A DNA stretch of 64,000 nt from CAZGKW01 sp964526295 (GTDB lineage: Bacteria > Planctomycetota > Phycisphaerae > FEN-1346). Positions 34,614 to 42,642 of the stretch are shown piece by piece (positions within the stretch are counted from its first letter, which is position 1; every line of letters starts with the position of its first letter). Position numbers and translations under genes: made by a program. The stretch spans positions 31,686 through 95,685 of the forward strand of contig CAZGKW010000012.1 of the NCBI GenBank assembly GCA_964526295.1. Direction: 5' to 3'. Below the pieces are notes generated by a model. It saw only the letters and a program-made list of their open reading frames with translations, did not search any database and was not told the origin of the DNA.

Positions 34614-34943
34614 TCAGGGGGCCGGCCGCTTTCCCGGCCCCTCGGCGCCTCGTCTCGCCCCTCCGGAGCGGATGGGCGGCCCCCAGCCATCACCGCCCGT
34701 GAGGGTATTGAACAGGGCATCGAGGTCGTCAAAGTCCAGGGGCCCGGTCTCGACCGGCCCAGGCGGGCGCCGCCGGCCCGGGTCGATGGTGCGCACCTCG
34801 AAGTCCGGCCCGGGCGGCTTCACGAGGGCCTTGGTCAGCAGCGGCGCGAGGAGGAACAAGGCCGTCAGGCCCATCGCCCCCGCCACGACCGAGACGTTGT
34901 GCAGAAGCCGCCTTCTCGATGGACCCGCCTGGTGCGGTCCCAT
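34614..34943 (-). CDS. TonB-like N-terminal protein lacking the C-terminal domain
   Basis: The product is 109 aa. It has a basic start, one span (VVAGAMGLTALFLLAPLLTK) and a short Pro-rich tail ending in Gly/Arg-rich sequence. Aligned with the local TonB it shares RxLLH, GAxGLT, FxLxPL, a PPxxD and VR in the same order, and then a DLxxLF motif (DDLDALFNTLTGG against GDLNELFSLADLD). It stops before any TonB C-terminal domain. The gene is intact, evenly spaced (50 nt after exbB, 26 nt before exbD) and shows no frameshift. It is either a dedicated accessory subunit or a truncated duplicate kept in frame. Confidence 0.75.
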   Translation of the reverse strand: MGPHQAGPSRRRLLHNVSVVAGAMGLTALFLLAPLLTKALVKPPGPDFEVRTIDPGRRRPPGPVETGPLDFDDLDALFNTLTGGDGWGPPIRSGGARRGAEGPGKRPAP

Positions 34944-34993
34944 GGTTCGACCTCCAGGTCTTGCCGCCTCGGGCGGCCGCACGCGCCTCCGAT

Positions 34994-35632
34994 TCACGCC
35001 ACCGCTCTGTGCCCGCGCGAATGCCCATGAAGCTTCTGTGCACAGACGGTCTCGAGGTGGGTCAGGAACGCCTTGTACCGTTCGTGCTTTCGGGTCAACT
35101 GGTACTGGAAGAAAAGGCCCGGCAAGGCGATGACCAGGCCCGTCTCGGTGGTGACCAGGGCCTCGGAGATGCCCTCGGCCACCAGGCCCATGGTCTTGTC
35201 GCCGCCGGAACCGGTGGCCAGGGCGGAGAAGGTGGCCAGCATCCCGGTGACGGTGCCCAGCAGGCCGAGAAGCGGGGCCCCGCCGACGCAGATCCGCATG
35301 ACGCGGAGGTCCCGCTCGAACGGGGCAATCTCGGTGGTGCGAAGCTCCTCGAACACGGCGGCGCTTTCGCGGAGCGACCTGCCGCCCACCGCAAAGTCGA
35401 GCAGCTCGCCGATCGGGCCCTGCCGCTCCTCGGGATGGTCGATCCAGCGGCGCCAGGTCTTCTCCGGCACGGACTGGAACCCCTTCTCCTGGAGCTTCAG
35501 ATGGACGTGCATCCCCATGGCGAACATGACGAGGGCCATCGCGGCGATGCCGATCATGGCCCACCCCCCGGAGAGCCAGATGGCGTAGGCCTGGTGCCAG
35601 AGGGCCCTGAGATGTTCGAGGATCACGTCCAT
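34994..35632 (-). CDS. exbB: ExbB-type proton channel (short form)
   Basis: I prefer ATG at 35632 (product 212 aa); an in-frame start at 35677 would add 15 polar residues. The MotA/TolQ/ExbB signature is clear: ICVGGAPLLGLLGTVTGMLA followed by GISEALVTTETGLVIALPGL, which line the pentameric pore. The first span is GWAMIGIAAMALVMFAMG. It corresponds to the smaller ExbB2 of TonB2-type systems. It lies between the long ExbB/TtpC-like gene and the TonB-like short gene. Confidence 0.94.
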   Translation of the reverse strand: MDVILEHLRALWHQAYAIWLSGGWAMIGIAAMALVMFAMGMHVHLKLQEKGFQSVPEKTWRRWIDHPEERQGPIGELLDFAVGGRSLRESAAVFEELRTTEIAPFERDLRVMRICVGGAPLLGLLGTVTGMLATFSALATGSGGDKTMGLVAEGISEALVTTETGLVIALPGLFFQYQLTRKHERYKAFLTHLETVCAQKLHGHSRGHRAVA

Positions 35633-35717
35633 GTCGGTTATGCCTTTCCGGCCCCGCCCTTCGGGGCCGCGCCTCATCCGGTCAGCGGCGGCCGCGACAC
35701 CGCCGGTCTCCGGTCGC

Positions 35718-37274
35718 CTATTCCGCGGTTCCGGGCCGGCTGTCGGACCAGCCCATCATCTCCGGCTCGAGGGCCACGTCGTCGGCCAGCTCGTCGCCGG
35801 TCTCGTACTCGTGGCGGGGCCCCAGCGGGGTCTTGCTGACCTGGTTCGCGAGCGCGACGGCGGCCTTCTCCATCTGGCTGACCAGACCGCGGGCCTTGCG
35901 CGAGAGGAACGCGTAGAGCAGCAGCGACGGGATGGCCACGATCAGGCCGAACTCGGTGGTGATCAGGGCCTCCGAGATGCCGCCCGAGAGGGTCTTCACG
36001 TCGCCTGAGCCGAACACCGTGATCAGCTTGAAGGTGTTGATGATGCCCGTGACGGTCCCGAGCAGCCCCAGCAGCGGGGCGGCCGAGGCGCTGATGGCGA
36101 TGAACGGCAGGAGCCGGTTGAGCTTCAACCGCGTCGTCAACACCTTCTCGTACATGACCTCTTCGATCAGCTCGCGGGGCTCGCGGAGCTGTTCGACGCC
36201 GGCGGCGAGCATCTGGCCGATCGGGCCCTTGATCGCCCGGACCTTCTCCCTGGCCTCCTGCTCGTCGCGGCGGGCGATGGCGTCGAGCAGCGCCCGGATG
36301 CGTTTCTGGGACGGCTTGCGGACCAGGCCCAGCCGCACCCACTTGTACAGGGCCACCAGGAAGGCCATTGCCGCCATGGCCAGAATGGGATACATGACCG
36401 GGCCGCCCTTGCTGATGTGCTCGACGAGCGACTCCTCGGTCTCCTCGATCTTGTGGGCATTGCCCAGCGTGGGGTCGAGGGGGAAGCGGCCCTCGCCCTG
36501 CTTGACGACCTGGGCGGCCGCCTCCGCGTCTTCGGGGTCGCCGAAGGCGATGATGGCCGGCTCGAGCGACCCGAGGCGTTGCTCGGCGGTCCCGACGTCC
36601 TGGCCGTCACTGGACCGGAACAGGGCGGCCGGGCCGACGAGAACGAAGGTCCCCTGCTTGACCACGCCGCCGGGGTCAACGGCCGTGCCGTCGAATCGGG
36701 CGCCGCTCAAGGCCTGGTGCAGCCGCTCGAGGGAGGCCTGGACCAGGGCGACCTGGGCCTCGTAGATCTCCTGCTGCGAGAGGTTGCTGTTGCCCGGGGC
36801 GTCGGAGGCGACCTGGAGGGTCTCGTCGTAGCGCTGGATTTCGGCGATGTGGAGGCGGGACTCGAAGTTCCGGACGTATTCCCCGAGCAGGTTCGACAGG
36901 TACGTCGCTTCCGCCTGGCGCGACTTGATCTCGCTCTGAAGGTTCGCCAAGTCGAACGTCCGCCTGTCGAGCGTCCCGGCCGTCTGCTGAAAGTCCAGCC
37001 GGACTTTGACCAGCTCGGCTTCGAGCTCGCGGAGCTTCTTGTTGAGAGGGACCTGCTCCTTCTCGATCCGGTCGCGGAGGGCATCGAGCTCCGCGAGACT
37101 GTCCTTGAGGCGGTGCTGGATGCTGTCGGCGGCGGCGTTGAAGGCGTTCCCCTGGGGTGCCTCGGGAGGCGCGTCGGGCCCCGCCTCGGGCTGGGCGTTC
37201 GGTTCCTGGGCACCCGCCCCGGCCGGGCCGGCCAGGAGGAGGACCAGGACGAGCAGGGTCGTCGCCGTCTTCAT
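35718..37274 (-). CDS. Long ExbB/TtpC-type proton channel protein
   Basis: The product is 518 aa. A signal peptide (MKTATTLLVLVLLLAGPAGA) is followed by a Pro/Ala-rich linker, a periplasmic coiled coil at about 50-150 (ELDALRDRIEKEQVPLNKKL) and a beta-rich segment. The C-terminal MotA/TolQ/ExbB domain (AAPLLGLLGTVTGIINTFKL, then ISEALITTEFGLIVAIPSLL) completes it. This two-part layout is that of TtpC, which is required for TonB2 function in Vibrio and is always found with a second, short ExbB. It is encoded 18 nt after the DUF3450 gene, again as in TonB2 clusters. Confidence 0.92.
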   Translation of the reverse strand: MKTATTLLVLVLLLAGPAGAGAQEPNAQPEAGPDAPPEAPQGNAFNAAADSIQHRLKDSLAELDALRDRIEKEQVPLNKKLRELEAELVKVRLDFQQTAGTLDRRTFDLANLQSEIKSRQAEATYLSNLLGEYVRNFESRLHIAEIQRYDETLQVASDAPGNSNLSQQEIYEAQVALVQASLERLHQALSGARFDGTAVDPGGVVKQGTFVLVGPAALFRSSDGQDVGTAEQRLGSLEPAIIAFGDPEDAEAAAQVVKQGEGRFPLDPTLGNAHKIEETEESLVEHISKGGPVMYPILAMAAMAFLVALYKWVRLGLVRKPSQKRIRALLDAIARRDEQEAREKVRAIKGPIGQMLAAGVEQLREPRELIEEVMYEKVLTTRLKLNRLLPFIAISASAAPLLGLLGTVTGIINTFKLITVFGSGDVKTLSGGISEALITTEFGLIVAIPSLLLYAFLSRKARGLVSQMEKAAVALANQVSKTPLGPRHEYETGDELADDVALEPEMMGWSDSRPGTAE

Positions 37275-37292
37275 GCCGGCCTCCCGCGCCGG

Positions 37293-38150
37293 TTACTGGA
37301 CCTTGATCGGCAGCCTGACAAAGGATGCCACCTGTTCGTTCTTGAGGATGGCGACGGCCTGGGCGATCTGGGGAGCGGCCTCGTTGGCGGGGTCCCAAAT
37401 CCACCCCTGGTCGGTGGCCCGACCGACGCCGGCCACGGTTCCGTTGGCCCCGACGTAGTAGGCCTGCCCGATGCCGACGTAAAGCGTCGTCACTTCCACG
37501 CGGGTCCCATCGGGGAGGGTCCGGAGCTCGCTGGTGAGGCTGATGCCGCGGTTGAACTTGTTGACCTCGTTCAGGATGCCCACGACGTTCTGGAAGCGTT
37601 CGCCGAGGGACAGCTTGGTGTCCTGGGGGTCGTCGGGGAAACGCTGGCTCAGGGGCCTGACGCGTTCACGGACGGGGTCGGGCAGCCGCTTGAGCAGCTC
37701 CCTGGTCCGGGCCTCCATGGCGGCGATGCGTTGGGCGAGCGCGGCGGAGGCGGCCTTGAGCTTCTCGCTCTGCTCGACGAGCCCGGTCCGTTTCTCCTCG
37801 GCCTCGGCGATGCTCTCCTCGGCGGCGGCGATCTTCTCGCGGAGCGACCCGATCTCGCGCTGCACGAGGTCGATCCGCGCGTTGAGCATCTCGCGGGCCA
37901 GGGCCCAGTCGCTCCGCATCTTGGAGATGGTGCGGCGGGTATCGACCCATCGCTCGAGCGCTTCGCGGGTGGTGACCACCCCGTCCCGGGCGTCGATCGG
38001 CCCGGCCGGTCCGGCCGCCCCCGCGACGAGACAGGTGACCGAGGCCGCCAGCAGCGCGCCGGCGATTGCGGCATACCCACCGATGCGGCGTCGCGCCGGC
38101 CGTTTCGCCGCCGGGTGCCGACCGGTCCTCTCTTTTCGCGTCATTCTCAC
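37293..38150 (-). CDS. DUF3450-type periplasmic coiled-coil protein
   Basis: The product is 285 aa. A basic N-terminus and one hydrophobic signal segment (AAIAGALLAASVTCLVAGAA) lead into a long coiled coil at about 70-165 (REIGSLREKIAAAEESIAEA). A C-terminal beta domain has FQNVVGILNEVNKFNRGISL, TTLYVGIGQAYYVG and GWIWDP. The coiled coil plus the YxG/GWxWD tail is the DUF3450 pattern. In Gammaproteobacteria DUF3450 genes sit directly before ttpC-exbB-exbD-tonB, as here. It may organise the periplasmic part of the complex with the coiled coil of the long ExbB; its molecular role is not established. Confidence 0.85.
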   Translation of the reverse strand: MRMTRKERTGRHPAAKRPARRRIGGYAAIAGALLAASVTCLVAGAAGPAGPIDARDGVVTTREALERWVDTRRTISKMRSDWALAREMLNARIDLVQREIGSLREKIAAAEESIAEAEEKRTGLVEQSEKLKAASAALAQRIAAMEARTRELLKRLPDPVRERVRPLSQRFPDDPQDTKLSLGERFQNVVGILNEVNKFNRGISLTSELRTLPDGTRVEVTTLYVGIGQAYYVGANGTVAGVGRATDQGWIWDPANEAAPQIAQAVAILKNEQVASFVRLPIKVQ

Positions 38151-38198
38151 CCGGCCCCTTTCGCCCCTCTCGGTTCGTCTTCTTCCGGCAGCCGTCGG

Positions 38199-41100
38199 TC
38201 ACCAGGAGAAGTGGGCGCTGAGGCCCACCGAGTAATCGATGCCCTTGTGAAAGGAGGTCTTGGTCACGTCTTCTCCGATGAAGTCGGACCGGTAGACGGT
38301 CTCGATCTCCGGGTCGGTGAGGTTCTTGGCCTTGAACGACAGCGTGAGGTAGTCGCCGAGCTTCTGGGACACGCTGACGTTGAGCGTGCCGAACTCGGTC
38401 GCGTAGACGCTGGGCACGAAGCGCCCGCTGGCCTGCCCGGCCCCGGCGACCAGGGTGTCGCCGCGGACCGTGTAGAAGACCGCGAATCGCGTCCCGGTGG
38501 GCCCCAAGTCGTAGGTCATAAAGAGATTATAGATATACTCGGGAGCATTTGTCATGTCGCGGGTCAGCACGGGGACGCCCAGGAGCTCCTCGAGCTCGGC
38601 CGCCTCGTCCGGGGGCAGGATGACCTCCGAGTCGATGAACGTGGCGTTGGCCCCGACCGTCAGGCCGTTGAGCTCGCGTACGAAGTGGCCCAGGTGCTGC
38701 CGGGCCTCGACCTCGACCCCCCTCAACCTGCCGCGGGTGAAGTTGCGGGGGGTCGTGTAGGTGAACAGGCTGGCCACCCGCTGGACGTTCTCGATGGGAT
38801 CGACGACTCGCTTGTCGAAGTAAGAGACCGAGAACAGCCCCCCCGCGTAGGGCTCGTAGTCGAACCGCAGGTCGTAGTTCTCCAGGGCGCTCATCCGCAG
38901 GCCCGGGAACCCGATGAAGATGTCGCCCCCGAGAAACTCCTGCTGGAGGATCGGCGAGAGCTCCCGGAACGTCTGGCGGGCCACCGTCTCGGTGTACGAG
39001 CCCCGGAGCGTGATCTCCTTGAGCGGCGCGAAGACGAAGCCGATCGCGGGCAGCACGTCGCCCTGCTGAAACGCCACATCCGGCCCGTCCGGGAACAGGC
39101 CCGGGGTCAGCTTGATCCCGACGCTCGCCCCCGGCGGGAACCACGTCGCGTCCTCTTCGGCGGTGTTGACGATGGTCAGCTCGGTTTCCTCGTACCGGGC
39201 CCCGCCGATCACCTTCAGCATCGAGAACAGGGGGAAGTCCACCATCCAGTACCAGGCCGAGATGTGCTGGTCCCCCCGGTAGTCGACGTCCACGAAGGGG
39301 GGGCCGTCCTTGATGGTGGGGACGCCGCCCTGCTCCTCGAGCAGGTCCGGATAGGCGGCGCTGTAGGACGCCTCGAACGGGGCGTCCCGGAGGCGCGGGG
39401 CCTGCGGGTCGCCCGTGTCTCGCAGGTTGCTGAAGCTGTTCTGGTCGAACGTCCGGGCCACCTCGTCCTCGAACACGCCGAACCTGACGTATCCCTCGTC
39501 ACCGGTCCACTGTCGGAAGGGGAACTTGACGTTGATGGCGTGCTGCTCGCTCTCTTCCTCGATTTCCTTCCAGATCCGCTGGATGTTGCCCAACCGGAAG
39601 TTGGCCCCCGGCTTGACCGGGAAGTGCTCCGACCTGGTGACGAACGGGGGAACGAACGGCGGGAACCCCGGATTGAACGACGGGGCGACCCACCCGCCGC
39701 CGAACTGCCGCTTGTCCGGCTGAAACATGTCGGCCGTGCTTCGGGCGACGAACCAGTCCACCTCCGGGGACAGGGCCCTGAACACGTCCACCTTCCCCAC
39801 CTCGGGGACGGGCAGCCTGTGGTGCCCGTGGAGCTGAAGCGTCTCGGTGGTCCGCTCGGTGTAGGCCAGCGTCTCGTTCCGGCGATAGGCCGCCAGGGCC
39901 TTGCTCTGGGTGGAGTTGCCCGGGTGGCTCGGATCGTCCGGGTCGTACACCGGGACGTCGCCGAACGCCGGAAAGAAGAACTCCTTGCCCCGGGTGTCTT
40001 CGGCAAGCGTCGCGACGTCCTCGGCGATACGGGTATAGAGATAGACGAGGTTGAGCGAGTGGTTCTCGGTCTCGACGCCGACGGCCCCGAGGGCCCCCCA
40101 CTGGACCTCCTCCTTGGCCTGTGTGACGTCGTAGAGCTTCGTGAAGAGATCGCCCCGGGCGGGCGGGTTGTACGGGTCGTCCGGGTCCCAATCGCCCTGG
40201 ACGGTTCCCTGGGTGGTCTGCGGCATCAGCCGCTGCTCGCCGGCCTGTTCCTGAAGCTGATACCGGTCGTCGATCCCGTCCTCGTAGTACGAGGCATCCC
40301 GCTTATAGAAGAGGCTGGTATAGCCGCCGACCGTCAGGCCGGTCTTGAAGGCCCGCCTCCCGCCGGCGGCAAACGACCAGTCATATTCCCGCGGCGCCTC
40401 GTCGAGGGAGGTGCCCAGGGCCCCGCCGAACTCGCCGGGCGCCGGTATCGGCACATCCTGCCGGGCCCACGTCGGCACCCCGCCGCCCCGGTACGTGAGG
40501 AACTCGTCCCCGGCATCCCTGACCTGGGTGTTGAAGCTGTAGCCCCCGCCGAACTTCAGGATGGTCTCGTCCGGAATGCCCTTCAGAACGATGTTGACGG
40601 CGCCGCCGGAGGCGTCGCCCTGCTGGTCCGGCGTGAAGGTCTTGCTGACCAGGAGGGCCTCGATCACCGCGGCCGGAAACTGGTCGAGCTGAACGGCCCG
40701 CTTCTCGGCGTCGGCGGTCGGCAGCCGACACCCGTTCATCTGCGAGTTCACGTACCGGTCCGGCAGGCCCCGGATCACCGCGAACTTGCCCTCCTGGACG
40801 CTGGCCCCCGCCACCAGCTGGACGGCGTCGGCCGCATCGCTGGCCCCGGCGTCTTTCATCAGCTCGCTGCTGATCCCGGTGACGAACGCCGCTTCCCCGC
40901 GGCGAAGCTCGAGGACCTGGAGCTCCGTCCCGGCCTCGAACGAGATGTCCTGGACGACGAACTCGTCCATCTCGGTGAAGTCGCCCCCCATCCAGGCGTT
41001 GGCCTCGACGATCTGCCCCGGCGGCACCACCACGTCGCCCCGGACCTGCCGGGTGAAGCCCGGCTTCGAGAAGATCAGCGTGTACGTGCCCGGCTCGACC

Positions 41101-41303
41101 TGAGGAAAGACGTAGTTGCCCTCCGGAGCGGTGGTGGCTTTCTGGCTGGTCTCGACGATGGCAACCCGGACCTCCCCCAGTGGCGTGTTAAACGCCTTGT
41201 CGTACACCACGCCGCGCAGGGAGCCCGCCTGCTGGGCCGAAGCGGTCGCCGCCAGACAGAGCAACGCCCCCAGAGCAGCCCATCCCGCCGATAGCCGTGT
41301 CAC
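38199..41303 (-). CDS. TonB-dependent outer-membrane receptor with N-terminal carboxypeptidase-regulatory-like domain
   Basis: GTG at 41303 overlaps the upstream TPR gene stop (GTGA) and opens a signal peptide (VTRLSAGWAALGALLCLAAT). The product is 1034 aa. Residues about 27-105 are a CarboxypepD_reg-like beta-sandwich (GSLRGVVYDKAFNTPLGEVR). A plug domain follows at about 130-245 (AVQLVAGASVQEGKFAVIRG). The 22-strand barrel then extends to the C-terminal aromatic signature SVGLSAHFSW. It is the only receptor in the cluster, so it is the likely client of the tonB/exbB/exbD genes. The regulatory-like domain is typical of receptors that pair with surface-exposed partner proteins. Confidence 0.95.
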   Translation of the reverse strand: MTRLSAGWAALGALLCLAATASAQQAGSLRGVVYDKAFNTPLGEVRVAIVETSQKATTAPEGNYVFPQVEPGTYTLIFSKPGFTRQVRGDVVVPPGQIVEANAWMGGDFTEMDEFVVQDISFEAGTELQVLELRRGEAAFVTGISSELMKDAGASDAADAVQLVAGASVQEGKFAVIRGLPDRYVNSQMNGCRLPTADAEKRAVQLDQFPAAVIEALLVSKTFTPDQQGDASGGAVNIVLKGIPDETILKFGGGYSFNTQVRDAGDEFLTYRGGGVPTWARQDVPIPAPGEFGGALGTSLDEAPREYDWSFAAGGRRAFKTGLTVGGYTSLFYKRDASYYEDGIDDRYQLQEQAGEQRLMPQTTQGTVQGDWDPDDPYNPPARGDLFTKLYDVTQAKEEVQWGALGAVGVETENHSLNLVYLYTRIAEDVATLAEDTRGKEFFFPAFGDVPVYDPDDPSHPGNSTQSKALAAYRRNETLAYTERTTETLQLHGHHRLPVPEVGKVDVFRALSPEVDWFVARSTADMFQPDKRQFGGGWVAPSFNPGFPPFVPPFVTRSEHFPVKPGANFRLGNIQRIWKEIEEESEQHAINVKFPFRQWTGDEGYVRFGVFEDEVARTFDQNSFSNLRDTGDPQAPRLRDAPFEASYSAAYPDLLEEQGGVPTIKDGPPFVDVDYRGDQHISAWYWMVDFPLFSMLKVIGGARYEETELTIVNTAEEDATWFPPGASVGIKLTPGLFPDGPDVAFQQGDVLPAIGFVFAPLKEITLRGSYTETVARQTFRELSPILQQEFLGGDIFIGFPGLRMSALENYDLRFDYEPYAGGLFSVSYFDKRVVDPIENVQRVASLFTYTTPRNFTRGRLRGVEVEARQHLGHFVRELNGLTVGANATFIDSEVILPPDEAAELEELLGVPVLTRDMTNAPEYIYNLFMTYDLGPTGTRFAVFYTVRGDTLVAGAGQASGRFVPSVYATEFGTLNVSVSQKLGDYLTLSFKAKNLTDPEIETVYRSDFIGEDVTKTSFHKGIDYSVGLSAHFSW

Positions 41304-42553
41304 CACGGTGGCCCCAATCCCTCGAGAATCTCGCGCAAACGGGTCTCGAACTCGGCGTCCGGCTCCACGCCGTCCAGCGCCATCGAACGGCAGGCGGCGG
41401 AGAGGTCCTCGGCCCGAGGCCGGGCATTGGGGTTCTCGGCCCCGACTTCCACGGCCTTCCGGTAGACCTCCAGCGCCCGTTCCGTGGCCCCCATCGCCCG
41501 GTACGCCTCCGCCACCGACAGGAGCACGCTTGCCCGGTCGGTCGTCAGGACCTTCTTCCGCTCCGGCTCGAACCTCGCGAGCGCGGCCCCCACGTCGGCG
41601 CGGGCCCGGTCTTCGTCGCCGGCCCGGAACCGAAGCCCCGCCACGCGGGCACGCACCGGGATGCCGTACTGAGGCGGCCAGGAGACGCTTTCCACCCGCT
41701 CCTCGGTCTCCTCCACCAGCGCCAGGGCATGGGGCCGGTCCTCGTGTGCCAGGGCCGCGCCCACCAACGCCTCGAAGACGTCCACCTGGACCTGGCCCGG
41801 CATGCGGACGAGGCCGGCCCGGACCTTCTCCTCCACCAGCGATCGGCGCTGCGGGTCGTCGTAGAAGCGGTCGTAGAGCTCGACGTATGCCGCCAGCGCA
41901 TTCCGGATGACATCGAAGTGGCCGGATGCGATGGCCGCGTCCAGCCGTTCCACCTGCTGCTGGAAGGCCTCGTCGTCGGCCAGCATCGCCCGGATGCGAT
42001 CGACCTTGCCCTGTTCGGCCGGGGGCGCGCCGGCCTCGAGCCGCCGGGCCTCCTCGTCCCGGCCGAGCCAGGCCTGCGTCTGGGCCATCTTGACCCGTAT
42101 GCGGCCCTGGCGCCAGTCCTGCTCGTCCTCGGCGAGCTTGGCGGCCACCTCCAGGAAACGGCCCGCCTCGTCGGTGTGCCCGTTGCGAGCGCAATAGAGC
42201 GCGAGGTCGGCATAGGCCAAGCCCCGGCGCCAGTTGACGATCTGCTTCGTGTAGTCGAGGGCCCGCTCGGGCTGCCCGAGTTCCAGACAGGCCCTCACGA
42301 CCTCCTCCTGCTGCCGGGAACGGTCCTTGACGTGCGGCTGGACCGGGAGCGCCGTCGCCGCCTCAAACGCCAGGTCGAGCAGTTCCGTGCGGTACGGCTC
42401 GACCGGCTTGTCGGCCATCGGCTCGGAGGCCGGGGCGGTCTCGGACGGCACCGGCCCTTCCTGGCCGGGCCCGTCGGCGGACTGAGGGGCGCAGCCGCCC
42501 ACCCAGAGCACACCGCCCACCAGCAGGAGAAACGTTCGCAGCGCAGTCTGCAT
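41300..42553 (-). CDS. TPR-type lipoprotein preceding the TonB-dependent receptor
   Basis: The product is 417 aa. A lipoprotein signal (MQTALRTFLLLVGGVLWVGG, then C) is followed by a Pro/Glu-rich linker and irregular helical repeats from about residue 60 to the end (ACLELGQPERALDYTKQIVN, SVAEAYRAMGATERALEVYR). The repeats resemble degenerate TPR or SEL1 units. Overlap of its stop with the receptor start implies coupled expression, so it is probably a partner of the receptor, anchored to a membrane on the periplasmic side. No enzyme motif is seen. Confidence 0.75.
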   Translation of the reverse strand: MQTALRTFLLLVGGVLWVGGCAPQSADGPGQEGPVPSETAPASEPMADKPVEPYRTELLDLAFEAATALPVQPHVKDRSRQQEEVVRACLELGQPERALDYTKQIVNWRRGLAYADLALYCARNGHTDEAGRFLEVAAKLAEDEQDWRQGRIRVKMAQTQAWLGRDEEARRLEAGAPPAEQGKVDRIRAMLADDEAFQQQVERLDAAIASGHFDVIRNALAAYVELYDRFYDDPQRRSLVEEKVRAGLVRMPGQVQVDVFEALVGAALAHEDRPHALALVEETEERVESVSWPPQYGIPVRARVAGLRFRAGDEDRARADVGAALARFEPERKKVLTTDRASVLLSVAEAYRAMGATERALEVYRKAVEVGAENPNARPRAEDLSAACRSMALDGVEPDAEFETRLREILEGLGPPW

Positions 42554-42575
42554 CGTGTCTGGTTCTCCCCCGGTA

Positions 42576-42618
42576 GAAAGTCTGATGGCAGGACGACACG
42601 TCCTGCCATCAGACTTTC
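42576..42618. promoter_or_regulatory. Perfect 20-bp stem hairpin in the operon
   Basis: The left arm runs 42576-42595, starts GAAAGTCTGATGGC, and is perfectly complementary to 42599-42618 across a 3-nt loop. It lies between the beta-helix protein stop (42643) and the TPR lipoprotein start (42553) on the minus strand. No T-run follows. Such a stem would stop 3' exonucleases or attenuate transcription. That would give more message for the three upstream secreted-protein genes than for the transport machinery. Confidence 0.75.
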
Positions 42619-42642
42619 GTTGCCACTCTCCCGAACGACTGC

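Noticed and set aside
34614..35564. A single 316-codon protein covering the TonB-like stub and the exbB region
   Set aside because: The upstream two thirds is an off-frame reading of exbB. The stub has its own ATG at 34943 and membrane segment.
36417..41294. A 1625-codon open frame on the plus strand opposite the TonB receptor and ExbB genes
   Set aside because: It is an antisense shadow caused by high GC content. The minus-strand frames carry signal peptides, domain motifs and coupled stops; the plus frame has skewed Arg/Gly/Asp-rich composition and spans several genes.
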